64,000 nucleotides of DNA from Hymenopus coronatus. Lineage: Eukaryota > Arthropoda > Insecta > Mantodea > Hymenopodidae. Both the position numbers and the translations under genes were made by a program. Where the stretch lies: assembly GCA_030762935.1 (NCBI GenBank), contig CM060895.1:78562001-78626000 (forward strand), read 5' to 3'. The notes below the pieces were generated by a model, which saw only the letters and a list, made by a program, of their open reading frames with translations, did not search any database and was not told the DNA's origin. Positions 52,358 through 62,924 of the stretch are shown here, piece by piece (positions within the stretch are counted from its first letter, which is position 1; each line of letters opens with the position of its first letter).

Positions 52358-53195
52358 TTTTTACTTTCTCTACACGTACTATGTACATAGGGTATAGATA
52401 AGGTATGGTATTTCATCCAAAAATTAGATAACGAGATTTCATCGGAAATATGTGTTTTAGAGTCCCCTATATCCAAAAAAAGCATTTTTGGAAAAAGGTT
52501 CACGTTGTGTGTATATCGGTGAACACGATAACTCAAAAACGAAAAGCTGGAAAAATACCAAACTTTGTAGTTAAGTTTAGTATCTTCCAGGGATGCGATA
52601 CGAAGATTTTGAGAAAAATCACACCACCCCAAACTACCATATACGTGGAAAAAATTTCGAAAAATTTGATTTCCTCAAAAATGGCTAACGATTTTGCTTA
52701 AAATACCGTATGTTAAGGATATTTACATTGCAAATAAAATGTATATCTTGAATTTTCTTGGAATAGGCTCTAAAGGCTTCTTTATTTTGAATGAATTTTG
52801 CGTAACTGGCAAACCGTAAGAGAGAGACAAAAACTTACTTCACAAAAAATGTACATCACGTTAAAACACAATTTATGTCATATACGGTTTTTTCGTGGAA
52901 TTAATCATTTCTGAGATATTTCTAATTATTTGTTTCAGATTCAAAATACAACTTTTCTCACACTTTTCTCCTGGCCATGCATAGAAACGGATTTCAAACA
53001 CATGGCAACCCGCTTTTAAGAGATTTGACACACTTTAGTCCTTGTATTCCCTTATAAGCAATTAATTAAGAACATTTCTGCTAATGTTAATCTCTATTAT
53101 TATATAGTATATAAAAGAATATGCTTTTTAACAATAATGTGTTATAGTGATGTAAGAAAGTCATGTGAATGGAACACATCAGATTTTTTAAATGT
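52358..53195 (+). mobile_element. R1 repeat, copy l
   Basis: Full-length order from the palindrome CTACACGTACTATGTACATA through ACGAGATTTCATCGGAAATA, GATGCGATACGAAGATTTTG, AAATGGCTAACGATTTTGC, TTGAATTTTCTTGGAATAGG to GGAACACATCAGATTTTTT. The GT tract has nearly vanished here. Confidence 0.9.
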
Positions 53196-53239
53196 ATCAT
53201 AAGTATACAGTTGCTAAACTGTCTCTGACAATAAATGTT

Positions 53240-53460
53240 AATACGACTTGGGTGAGATCATTTCGTATCTCCCGTCGGGAGAAGGTAATACAGACTCGCC
53301 TGCGCATAGGTCACTTCCTTTTTACACCCAGCTACTTGTTTCGGAGGGATCCTACTCTTATCTGTGCGCACTGTGACCAAGATATGACGGCAGTGCTTGT
53401 AAAACATCAACTTGAAACCTACTCCCATATTCCCAGCAACTGTGCTCATATTACCCTTAC
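53240..53460 (+). pseudogene. LINE C-terminal fragment
   Basis: The frame at 53192-53596 contains SRREKVIQTRLRIGHFLFTP, YLFRRDPTLICAHCDQDMT and KHQLETY. This arrangement (RR..V..RLRIGHT, then a CxxC zinc-binding pair) follows the RNase H or reverse transcriptase region at the C-terminus of several insect LINEs. Only about 70 residues are left. Confidence 0.7.
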
Positions 53461-54230
53461 GTTTTGTCTAATATGGTTATTTGCTTTGTTTGCTGTGAAG
53501 CTAAGCTGCATTCAGACGGATAGTTGGATGTTGGTTCGTACACTGTTTAAAAGGTTACAGTTTCAAGTTTTAAATACATTTGTTTCACGAAACTGAAAAA
53601 TGATTTTCTGCCCTATATTTTCATATAAGTATTTTGGTGCCCATATTTGCCGAGTTTATCCTAAGATAGACAGGAACTATTCGAGAACTATTCGAGATCG
53701 AGTAAGGTCGATACTTCTTAGGCAGGGGATCCAAGGAAACGATGCGTATAATTAATTTTACACGTTGGTTGGAGAACGTGAAAATATTTGCAGTGGAATA
53801 TAATTCAAATTTCACTGATATAAAGATAGAATCTGGAAGTGATTCAGTATTGTAGTCCGAAAAAGTGAATGTTGGAAACGTCGAGAATAGATAAATTCTG
53901 AGATTGAGTTTTCTCATTGATGAAACGCACAAAATAGAAGTAGTGTTTGTTCATTCGTGAATTGTTTATCAAAATTAGTTGAAATAAACTTCAGTTCTGC
54001 AAAAAAAAGGAGTTGTAATTAAACTTTTTTAAAAATTTATCTACCAAAATGTACGGTTTAATTTAGAATCCGTAAATCTCTGAAAACCCCTGAGTAAACT
54101 ATAGCTCTTACCGACTGAGTTTATTGCTTCAATTCACCCTGTACCAAGAGGCATTTACCACTTCAGGATTTACAGTTTTATAATAATTTAGTAGGTGATT
54201 GGTTTTCATAGTATTAACATCATCAATTAA
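53461..54230. other. unassigned DNA
   Basis: Nothing recognised. Confidence 0.4.
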
Positions 54231-54947
54231 TTACTTTATTTATTCATTGGAAATGTATAATTTAAAAAAGATGTAGGCTTTAATTATTATGAATTTGTTC
54301 AAACAATAAAACGCAACTTTAAAAACTGAACATTTGACATTTTTATCACTGAATGTTCCACATAGCAATGGCTTTTTAAAAATTACATTCTTGGAATTCT
54401 TAAGTTCTTTTAACGAATTAAGCTTCCTGGGGATCCTGTTTAAGCTCTTTGCTATTTCGTGAATTATGCGACTTGTATGACTGATTTCCTGTGTGTTATG
54501 AAGCCAGATTTTGTAGCACTATTGCTACAATTCTTTTAGAACCAAAATAAGGAAAGAGTGGTAAGAATGGACAGTAAGGAGATATGCAGGCGAATTAGCG
54601 GCTAGTGAGTGCACCGTTATGAGAGCCCTAGAAGTGTGAATAGCTTCTGATTCATAATAGTTATGATAGATAAAGAAACAAAGAGAATGTTACTGTACGA
54701 ATTAGCTGAAAAAAATCAATGCTACAGTGGATACTAAAGGTAAAACACATACCCTTGGTAGAGTGTTAATATAACTTTACCAATGTAATAATAAAATAAA
54801 GAGAAACTAGTTGGGTATACATTTACATGAAAGCCCAGTTGGCTGCACTGGATTCAATTGCTACTCATGCTAGAGCGTGGGTTTAATTGCCTCTCTTGCT
54901 GCAGCGTCATGCATGACTTCTACTCTTCCTGAACAAGATACCATCGT
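54231..54947 (+). other. B-type 5' flank
   Basis: AACGAATTAAGCTTCCTGGG, GATCCTGTTTAAGCTCTTTG, TACCCTTGGTAGAGTGTTAA, CAGTTGGCTGCACTGG, CTACTCATGCTAGAGCGTGG: parallel to 43100-43581 and 47930-48631. Confidence 0.7.
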
Positions 54948-55019
54948 GCGATGGTGGTGTAATGGTCAGCATAGTTGCCTTCCAAGCAGTTGATCCGGGT
55001 TCGATTCCCGGCCATCGCA
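54948..55019 (+). tRNA. tRNA-Gly (anticodon UCC)
   Basis: Consensus gene; last copy of the plus block. Leader palindrome CATCGTGCGATG, trailer CACTTAGTTTTTTTATC with seven T as terminator. Confidence 0.95.
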
Positions 55020-55254
55020 CTTAGTTTTTTTATCTGTTCCATTATCTGCAATCAACATGTTTATGTCGCACCATTTGGTACAGAATTACTCCAGTTTACA
55101 TGCACACCTCTTTTACTCTAATATGTGGTTTTTCTTGTTTTCTTTTCTCCATTCAAATATGTGCAGAAAATGTATACCATCGCTTACCCCTTATTTTGTT
55201 GTATTCTATTTTAATCAATACTTAAGGGCATAAAGGTTTCTTGCTAAGTTTATA
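55020..55254 (+). other. B-type 3' flank
   Basis: TGTTCCATTATCTGCAATCA, TTCTCCATTCAAATATGTGC, TTATTTTGTTGTATTCTATT. Cut by the R1 copy that follows. Confidence 0.6.
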
Positions 55255-56136
55255 ATTTGTACTTTCTCTACTCGTACTATGTATATAGTATATAGCGAAG
55301 GTATTGTAATGCCTCCAAAAATCGATACCGAGGTTTCACCGGAAATACATGTTTTGCGTCCCCTGAATTCAAAAAAAGAATTTCTTGAAAAAAATCCGTG
55401 TGTGCGCGAGCACGCGAGTGAGTGAGTGAGTGAGCGTGTGTGTGTGTGCGTGTGTGTGTGTCTGTGGAGAGCTAGCTCAAAAACGAAAACTTGGTATTTA
55501 AGTTTTTATCTTGCAAGGATGCGACACGAAGATTTTTAAGAAAATTCCCTCACCTCCAACTTCCCTTTACATGGAACTTTTTTTCAAAATTTTGATTTCC
55601 TCAAAAATAGCTCTAAGGATTTTGATTAACATATCGTATATTAAAGTTTAAGTTCCGAGATATTTACCTGACAAATAATATGTATATCTTGAATTTTCTG
55701 GGAATAGACTCTGAATACTAATGTATTCTGGATGCATTTTACTAAATTTTGCATTACTGCTAAACCGTAAGAGATGGACAAAAACTTAGCACACACAAAT
55801 GTAGATTTTGTTATATAATTGTTTTTCTGGAGTTGATCGTTTTTGAGTTATTCTTTGTTTTTGGTTTCAGCTTTAAAAAAACATACGTTTCTCATACAGG
55901 AATTTGTCAACTTGTGTCCATACAAACAAAGGCACACAATAACCAGCTTTTGACTATCACTTTAACCTACGACACTCTCTTATTTGGCTTTTACTTACAT
56001 TGGAAGCTAGTAATAAGACGATTTCTGCTATTTTTTTCTCGATTAGCATGAAATAAATAGAATCATTAGCCTTTTAACAATAATTTGTTGCAGAGATGTA
56101 GAGAAAGTCATGTAAATGGAACACATTAGATTTTCA
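55255..56136 (+). mobile_element. R1 repeat, copy m
   Basis: Full-length: palindrome ACTCGTACTATGTATATAGT, GAGGTTTCACCGGAAATACA, a GT tract with GAGT units (55400-55461), GATGCGACACGAAGATTTTT, GAATTTTCTGGGAATAGACT, AGAGATGTAGAGAAAGTCAT and the end AACACATTAGATTTT. Confidence 0.92.
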
Positions 56137-56366
56137 TTGGTAGTGTTTAACGCCCGCTTTTACTACTTGTGGCACCACAGCCGATGACACTTGTGATACA
56201 TGGTATGAAGATGGTGCACAGTGGAATAAGAAGGCGGGGCAAACCGGAGAACCCGAGAAAGCCCGCCCCTGCGCAGCTTTTTCCACCACAATTCTCTTAT
56301 ACGGTCGCTTGGATATTGGTGAGATTCGAGTGGTCTAACCACTCGGTCGCGGCGCTGCCACAAGTT
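56137..56366 (-). mobile_element. tRNA-derived SINE, family C
   Basis: Inserted at the end of R1 copy m. Plus-strand words GTTTAACGCCCGCTTTTACT, GGCAAACCGGAGAACCCGAG, CGCCCCTGCGCAGCTTTTTC, ACGGTCGCTTGGATATTGG and GTGGTCTAACCACTCGGTCG; the last two are the tRNA head in minus orientation. Confidence 0.75.
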
Positions 56367-56639
56367 TATAATTAAATGTACGCAGCTTTGGAAGGTAGTC
56401 CGTAAGTATTTTAGAATCAACACCTAATTGTAGCTTTGCCATTCTGTTCATTTAAATACCAAAATGTATTTGGAAATAGCGCGTGTGGAAAATTTAAATC
56501 TAATTTCCTCTTATCGTCCGCCTTTATTAAGTTTGAAAATGGATATGTACGTTAAACTCGAAGTTCTTAAATTTCAATCAAAATATCAATCCATGCTCTT
56601 TAAATTTATGAAGATTTCTAAAGATTCCGTTTATAGGAA
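56367..56639 (+). other. A-type flank remnant
   Basis: TAATTGTAGCTTTGCC, GTTCATTTAAATACCAAAA and GTATTTGGAAATA match the A-type block at 42750-42800 and 50480-50530; no tRNA follows. Confidence 0.55.
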
Positions 56640-56840
56640 ATATACTTTTGGGTAGTGATAAAAATGTAAATGGAGTTTTATTTATGGACGCTCTTTGACT
56701 GCTATGGTTCTCAGCGTCCCATTCTATACTGGGCGTGAAAGATCGCTTAATTTTGCTCAGAGGACTCTCTATCAGGCTTGACGTAAGGATAGTGATATAA
56801 TGTACTGGATGATGGGGGTATAGATTCAACTATTTTGATA
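56640..56840 (-). mobile_element. SINE, family G
   Basis: Inverted partner of 3820-4060: TGGACGCTCTTTGACTGC, ATGGTTCTCAGCGTCCCATT, GGGCGTGAAAGATCG, TTAATTTTGCTCAGAGG. The tRNA head at the right end is not recognisable. Confidence 0.65.
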
Positions 56841-57829
56841 AACGATAAGTACCTTAATATGTATACGTTTTGGTGCGTTAGTAGTGTTTTCTAGTGTCTA
56901 ATAGTTTTCTCGCAAACAATTCCGTAATTTATTACCTGAAAATTTTCTCATAGGTCAGCTATGAATGAAGAATGTCTATCAGTAAAAACTATTGTTTTGC
57001 TTCCACATTTTACTGGAGTAGGTAGTGTGGGATCATTGGCCATGCACAACATACGTGGCCATGAGTTCCGATACAACATTCGGCACTGCGAGACCTGCAC
57101 GTTCAAAGTTACCCTTGCTGACCCTCCATCTCAGGGAAAATAAACATAAAAATATATAATGTTATTAATAGAATTTTCTTGTTTTCAATTGGCAACACAA
57201 ATCTCTGAGCTTATACCACTAAAAGTCTGTATGTTGGTTTTTTAGAGCATTAAACACATAACACCATAAATATATATAAAATCCATATATTCAAGTTATT
57301 CAATAAAATTTAAAGTTGAAATGTTTGAAATTTCTTCTGCTGCGGTGTTTCATACGTACCTTATTTTTTATATTATTAACGCTTAATTTGTTTTGTGTAA
57401 AGCTAAGTACATATTACCGTAAGAGAGTTATATAATACGAGAACTGGCTTAAACTATTTATCACCCTATAACATCCCTTAAGATTGCAATTGTCATTACC
57501 AATTCCCTGAGGGTTATGTTTCCAGATTATGTAGTATTAATATTATACAATGCAGCTTAGTGCTATTCGATGTTCTGCAAACTAAACAGTAATAAATGGC
57601 ACCACGCCTTAGTTGCTAATACGAATTAAAACATTAGTATAATACTTAAACATTGCACAAACTTGTGGCTATTCGCTATTCCTTTTATGTGATGTTAACT
57701 ATTCCTTATTGTAACCAAAATCCAGAATTACAGCATGCTGCGAAAAGATAGTAATAACCTATGGAAAATTCAATAATATCAAGCTTCTTATAAACTCTAA
57801 ACCTTATTTAGTTTTTAAAGACCCGACCA
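56841..57829. other. unassigned AT-rich DNA
   Basis: A short GC-richer patch at 57020-57140 has no family match. No gene found. Confidence 0.4.
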
Positions 57830-58075
57830 CAAGAGAAAAACGCGATTCGCATTCAGGAGGTTCGGGTTTGATTCCCGGCGACGTCTTCTGATCAGTGCGT
57901 ATTTCTGGTTCCATCTGTGCCGCCAGGTAAACGTCAAGGTGTTTCCCATCTATCAGGATTTCCTTTGCACCAGTTTCCCTTCATTCCATTTTCCTCTTGT
58001 TTTTAATGCACTTCCAGGTTCGTAGTATATGGCAGTACGGGCTGATGGCGTGAATCCATGTTCAATGGAAAGATT
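57830..58075 (+). mobile_element. tRNA-derived SINE-like sequence
   Basis: GGTTCGGGTTTGATTCCCGG is a tRNA T-arm with B box and paired stem; the A-box half is missing. The body has GTCAAGGTGTTTCCCATC and ends GGCGTGAATCCATG. Single copy in the window. Confidence 0.5.
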
Positions 58076-58091
58076 TCATTGTATTGTATTT

Positions 58092-58155
58092 TTGAAATTG
58101 ACCCAAGTATGCGTTTATCGAAAATATGGTTTTCAATATACTTGGGTCAGTTTCA
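58092..58155. repeat. inverted repeat (hairpin)
   Basis: TTGAAATTGACCCAAGTAT and ATACTTGGGTCAGTTTCAA form an almost perfect stem of 18-19 bp around a 27-base AT-rich loop. It could be the fold-back of a small transposon. Confidence 0.75.
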
Positions 58156-58730
58156 ATGAAATACATACATTTTTCATTTTCATAAACATATCACAGCACT
58201 AATAATTCATTTTTTCTTTGTACAAACTCTAACTAAAGTCTTATGATACAGCTATTCTGTGTTCTTCAGCGCTGGCCAACTGTTTGGGGAGAGATAAGAG
58301 TGCGGCGTTGTCCCCTGGACGTAAATTCCTGGTACGCCTTCGGGACTCAACGAATTCTCTTGTAGTTTTTGTGACCATAATACGAGTATATCGGGGACCA
58401 TACTTATGACCGTTACCGAGTTGTTGATGTGATATAAAGTATGGGTTCCTTTAATTTTTCCTTTTTAGTGAGTTCAAGCAGCGAATGATAGTGGGACTAG
58501 CGCGAGAACTCGAGTCCATTTTATGAGTGACTTGAAGAAAGAAGAGGCTGCTTTGCTGGTTATTCATTTCACCGCTATCCGCAAAGAAAAGCGAGGGGAC
58601 AATGAAAACTTAACTAAGTTAGTTTGAAGTAGAGCCATAAAGCGAAAAATGAAAAATTATGCATTTATACTTCCTGTATACTTTTATTAGTCCCCACAAA
58701 AGGATTAATTTTTTCAGAACATCATATTTC
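58156..58730. other. unassigned DNA
   Basis: Nothing recognised; 58265-58345 is GC-richer. Confidence 0.35.
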
Positions 58731-59213
58731 ATATCATAGAGAAAATGCGGTTGAAACCGAGGAAGTGGCTAAAAACAGGGGATTCGAATTAAGATACACA
58801 CGGAGTCCCCAGAGGACGTTTTCCGTCTTATGCCGACAACAAAGTGGGAGAGCTGAGAGACCCAAAAGACGACAAGATACAGATGACGACGAGCACAACC
58901 TTGAAAGGAGTCACCAAGAGTTGCAGCGGAAATGTCTCCGATGCCGCTCACTCATAAGCTCGGAGACTCCGATGGTTCCCTGAAGGGGCCCAAAGGCAGG
59001 TCACGATCGAGCGGTACCGCGACAGTGCACAAGGCACCATCCAGTTGCAACCTGCTGAATACCATCACATGATCCTTCAACCCTGAAACATATAACTAGA
59101 ATGTGTCTTCTTAACTTCCGGAGAAGGCCGCGTTATCCGGCCGTGGAAGCCTACGCATCCATATAACAAGAACATTATGGGAAAATAAACAAAAAATAAA
59201 TAAATAAAATAAA
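58731..59213 (+). mobile_element. probable retroposon with A-rich tail
   Basis: A GC-rich 430-base body (AGACGACAAGATACAGATGA, CGGAGAAGGCCGCGTTATCC) ends in AAAATAAACAAAAAATAAAT and similar A-rich repeats, like the tail of a LINE or SINE. No coding motif or tRNA head recognised. Confidence 0.45.
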
Positions 59214-59640
59214 AATCTGCAATATCATACACAAGCACCTATTTTATTAAACCAGGGCATGTATTCAAAATCTTTATCATCGATTTACACATTTACAATA
59301 TTCTTACATCCATTATTTCACATATAAATATATCTAACACTATTAAATACTACTCATTAAAACATTCTTAATACAACTAAATTAACCTTAACTAAAATTA
59401 TATAACATGTGTTAAATCAATAATTATTATCACTTCAAAGACAATTATATATGAACATCTTTTATAATATTATTCTAATGTATACAATTTAAAACATTAT
59501 AAGTCTTAAACACAAAATTTAATCACAAGTTATCAATTATAATTTCTTAGTATTTATCTTAAACTCAAATATATATGTACATATAAAATAAAATATTCGT
59601 GATGGGATCATAAACACACAGCAGTGATCTGAAGACTCAG
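59214..59640. other. very AT-rich DNA
   Basis: No gene or repeat partner. Confidence 0.4.
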
Positions 59641-60150
59641 GTTTGTCGGGTGCTCCTTAAATTCCATTGGGTTTTCCGTTAGGCCGGTACCTATTTTTAT
59701 TTTTATATTTTATGCCCTCCTTGCTTCCTCATGTCAACCCATAGGAAGAAGATGACTACCTAAGATCTCGGTGGAAGCGACAGTACATCAGCTTTTATTT
59801 ACTAAGCTCTCCAGGTTATTGGTCGCACGACATTAAGTCATCTCACGAGCGCACCCAGCCATCACCGCTTAGACATAGCCAATCTCCCATGGGTTGCGGC
59901 AACCACTTACCCGCTGAGTCCAACCCAATCTGAACAGGACCCGCTCGGGAGGAGCTGGGAAGTTCTAGTAACGTAAGAAGTAAATTTGTTAGGAACAGAA
60001 AATGATAGCCAGAAATTGAGGGAATGTAATATTTACCTGGCAACAGAGGGAAACCCCTGAACAAACCATGAACCAGAAAGGTCAACCTCGGAAGTCGAAC
60101 CCATCACCTCTCGAATTCGAGTTGCATATGTTACACGGCGCCATCTCACT
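59641..60150 (-). mobile_element. tRNA-derived SINE-like sequence, family H
   Basis: The right end, read on the minus strand, has a tRNA-like head: GAGATGGCGCCGTGTAACAT (A-box region) and GGTGATGGGTTCGACTTCC (B box). The body to the left is GC-rich and ends in ATTGGGTTTTCC-type sequence. Size is long for a SINE, so part may be another repeat. Confidence 0.5.
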
Positions 60151-60364
60151 TTGTGGAGAGGAGGAGAAGAACTCTACAGATAATACAATTATAGAAGCGG
60201 ATCTGCAATTTCTACTAGTTAAGTGTAGGTACTTCCTAGTGATGTTGGTGATTTCTACAACATTTCTACAGATTTGTTCAACATTAATTGTTTCTAAGAA
60301 AAACAGAAATATCTAGTTATAATTGCTGGGCTCCATTTTAAATCAATTTGTACATTTAATTCTT
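60151..60364. other. unassigned DNA
   Basis: Nothing recognised. Confidence 0.35.
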
Positions 60365-60949
60365 TTATATAGTGTTCCAAATATATTTATTTAACCATAA
60401 ATCAATTCCTGAAAAACAGTAAGTTGTATAATATACTTGATATTTCAAAACCCAAACATGTATTAAATTATAATATTCCTAATTTTAAAATAATACCTGA
60501 TATCAAGAAGCAACATTTTGGATCCCTAATTCTACTTTCAAGTTAAGGAAGACTGAAATAAATCGAAAGACTGACATTTAAATTGGCCGATATGTCAAGG
60601 TGGCAAAAACTTAATAAATGAAGATAATTCAAATTGTAATATCTAAAGAGCTGTTTGAACACCATACAAAGACGCATCTGCATACTGCTTCTATAATATT
60701 TAAGGGGTTTTTCGAAGCATTGAAGAAATGTTAGTTCCCCTAATTATTATAAGACTGAAAGGATCGTGTTCTTTAGATAGTAACTTAGGAAAACTTATAG
60801 CTCCAAGAAAATCGTGCGTGATGGTAACATTTTCTAAACGTGGTTGGATGGAGAAGGATGAAAGCAAAATATATTCTTGTCTTAAAGCTAAGAAGGTATA
60901 GGTAAGCGTATTCGCCTCGAATAGGATAAAACAGATTGAAAATGCTGAG
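60365..60949 (-). other. right-block tRNA unit 1, 3' flank
   Basis: First of four diverged tandem units: GTGTTCCAAATATATTTATT, AATCAATTCCTGAAAAACAG, TGTTTGAACACCATACAAAG, TAACATTTTCTAAACGTGGT, GGATAAAACAGATTGAAAAT before the tRNA. Units 2, 3 and 4 begin near 61215, 62925 and 63885. Confidence 0.75.
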
Positions 60950-61021
60950 TGCGATGGCCGGGAATCGAACCCGGATCAACTGCTTGGAAGGCAACTATGC
61001 TGACCATTACACCACCATAGC
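60950..61021 (-). tRNA. tRNA-Gly (UCC), acceptor mismatch
   Basis: One change: the 5' acceptor strand is GCTATGG in place of GCGATGG, giving a U-C mismatch at position 3-70. Other stems, anticodon UCC and boxes are intact; AAAA on the plus strand is a minimal terminator. Possibly functional. Confidence 0.88.
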
Positions 61022-61214
61022 ACGATGACATATCAACCTCCGGGAAAAGTGAGATCTGCTAATGCGTTTAGCAATTGGTGTCGGGGGGGGGGGGATCCTG
61101 TGCAGCTTCTATTACAATATAACCTTGCCCCACTGAATTGTATTCTTGCGCCCTTAAATTCATTCCTCTTTCCTCTGTTTAACGAATATACAGGATTGTT
61201 GGTGATATATCATT
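61022..61214 (-). other. right-block 5' flank
   Basis: ATCTGCTAATGCGTTTAGCA, a G-run (61083-61093), CCACTGAATTGTATTCTTGC and CATTCCTCTTTCCTCTG recur at 62600-62820. Confidence 0.6.
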
Positions 61215-61761
61215 AAAGCTTTTTTTACCATTAGCTCTTTGTATAGTGTTCCGCGACTCAATTTCTGGAAAAATTGTAAACTATGTCTTACAGTTAATTT
61301 TCCAAAGTCAATCATATATTTATTTTAAGAATCTAGGTCTGAAACAATACATGATATCAAGAACTAACGTCTTAGATCCCTTCCTCTACCTTGAAATAAA
61401 GTTACGGATCACTGAAATGACCCGTAAGACAGACATTCAACATAACCAATGTAACAAGATGACAAAAATTGATAAAGGATGTTAACACAATTTTTAAAAT
61501 CTAGTAACCTGTTTGAAAAACCTAGAAACCAACAATCGGATGGTACTTCTGTAATATTTGAGAAACTTTTTTCGGAACCTTGAAATAATTATGTTTTGAA
61601 TTTGTAACTCAGAAAGGTAACGCATGCACGAAGGTAACATTTTCTGACCATGGTTGGATGGGGCAAGACGTCAGTCATAGATATTCTTGCTTATTATCTA
61701 AGGAAGTTGCGGATCAAACATGTTCAGCTCCACCAGGATAAAACAGATTAAAAATACAAAG
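61215..61761 (-). other. right-block tRNA unit 2, 3' flank
   Basis: TTGTATAGTGTTCCGCGACT, CAATTTCTGGAAAAATTGTA, AATGACCCGTAAGACAGACA, CCATGGTTGGATGGGGCAAG, GATAAAACAGATTAAAAATA: parallel to unit 1 and unit 3. Confidence 0.75.
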
Positions 61762-61833
61762 TGCGATGGCCGGGAATCGAACCCGGATCAACTGCTTGGA
61801 AGGCAGCTATGCTGACCGTTACACCACCATCGC
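61762..61833 (-). tRNA. tRNA-Gly (UCC), C28 variant
   Basis: Two changes that do no harm: T16 to C in the D-loop and T28 to C, which turns the U-G pair 28-42 into C-G. The stem then matches the usual animal tRNA-Gly-UCC. AAAAA on the plus strand serves as terminator. Likely functional. Confidence 0.93.
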
Positions 61834-62345
61834 ACCATGGTATCTGTATCTCAAGAAAGGGATAGAGATAGATATTTCTTGCCTCTGTATTTTGTCTACT
61901 TAATTGAGTAATATTTTCTTTCCACCAATATGCTGCCTTTTGTTTCCAGTAGTCGTGTTTCTTACTAAGCGCGTGGTCACATACACTTTCGATTAGTTGA
62001 TTCAATTCACTTTGTTTGTGTATAGTACTTGAACATTCAATTTGTACTTCCAATCTTATAAGCAACGTTATTCTCTTTTTATACCTCCATCCTTTTATTT
62101 ACTTTGCTTTTGTTTCTGAAATTCTATATATATTCTTAAGATAGCTTAAATTTTCATTATCCAAGTGCCAGTTTCGAACCAATATTCCTATTTCTGTTGA
62201 ACATATTGTAGTATCCACGTATGACGACCCATTATTTCATTCAAAGGTAATTAAATACCGTCCATGGTTTAATATATTATAATAATTTTCGTTTATCCAC
62301 TGCCTGAGTGCTTCCTTTCCTATCATCTGTAAGGGAAACCCAGAA
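61834..62345. other. unassigned DNA in unit 2
   Basis: Not shared with the other units; no gene found. Confidence 0.4.
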
Positions 62346-62520
62346 AAATGCTTTTGCTCTTGCTGTTCGATGCTGCAGCAGCAGTAGAAGTAGCAATGAC
62401 AATAACAGTAGTAGCAGTGGCAGTAGCAGGAGCTGCAGCAGCAGTTGCAGTAGTAGCGGTAGCAGAAGCAGCAACAGTAGCAGTAGTGGTAACAAACAAA
62501 ATGAAAAAAAAGAAAAAAAA
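62346..62520. repeat. imperfect (CAG/GTA)n trinucleotide repeat
   Basis: CAG, TAG, AAG and GCA units without frame-breaking indels, ending in an A-rich tract. Because it is built of triplets it stays open in four frames, which explains poly(Ser), poly(Leu), poly(Ala) and poly(Val) frames; none is likely to be a gene. Confidence 0.85.
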
Positions 62521-62924
62521 AAGGGAAAGGGCTTCATGACCCAAAGGTCCACAAGCCCGGAAAAAATGGTTTTTTTTTATTAATAAGCTAATGCGTTCAG
62601 CTATAATCCAACCAACTCCTCAATAGGCTTTTACTTATTTGTCTGGAAACAAAAGGACTCGCTTGTTTCAGCATTTAACCACCTATTTATAAATATTTTC
62701 CTACTTTGGCGTTTAGAAAAATGTGCGTGCTGCTTCCTATTGCAAGTGTTTCCGATAATCTTGCTCCGCTGAATTGTATTCTTGTGCCTTTTTTTCCATT
62801 CCTCTTTCCTCTGACTAGCCATTATACAGTTCTGTTGACGATATGTAACATCTGTATAATAATAACAATAAAAATAACAATAATAACACACAGTAATTCT
62901 TCATTACAGTTTTTCGACCTTTAA
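62521..62924 (-). other. right-block 5' flank
   Basis: GCTAATGCGTTCAGC, TCAATAGGCTTTTACTTATT, CCGCTGAATTGTATTCTTGT, CCATTCCTCTTTCCTCTGAC: same order as 61060-61190, separated from its tRNA (61762) by the unshared 500 bases. Confidence 0.6.

Noticed and set aside
48436..53600. Regular arrays that might be CRISPR
   Set aside because: The regular features are tRNA units and microsatellites; there are no short identical repeats with unique equal-length spacers, and the DNA is eukaryotic.
62277..62583. Four overlapping frames rich in Leu, Ser, Ala or Val
   Set aside because: All come from one imperfect trinucleotide repeat that lacks stops in several frames.
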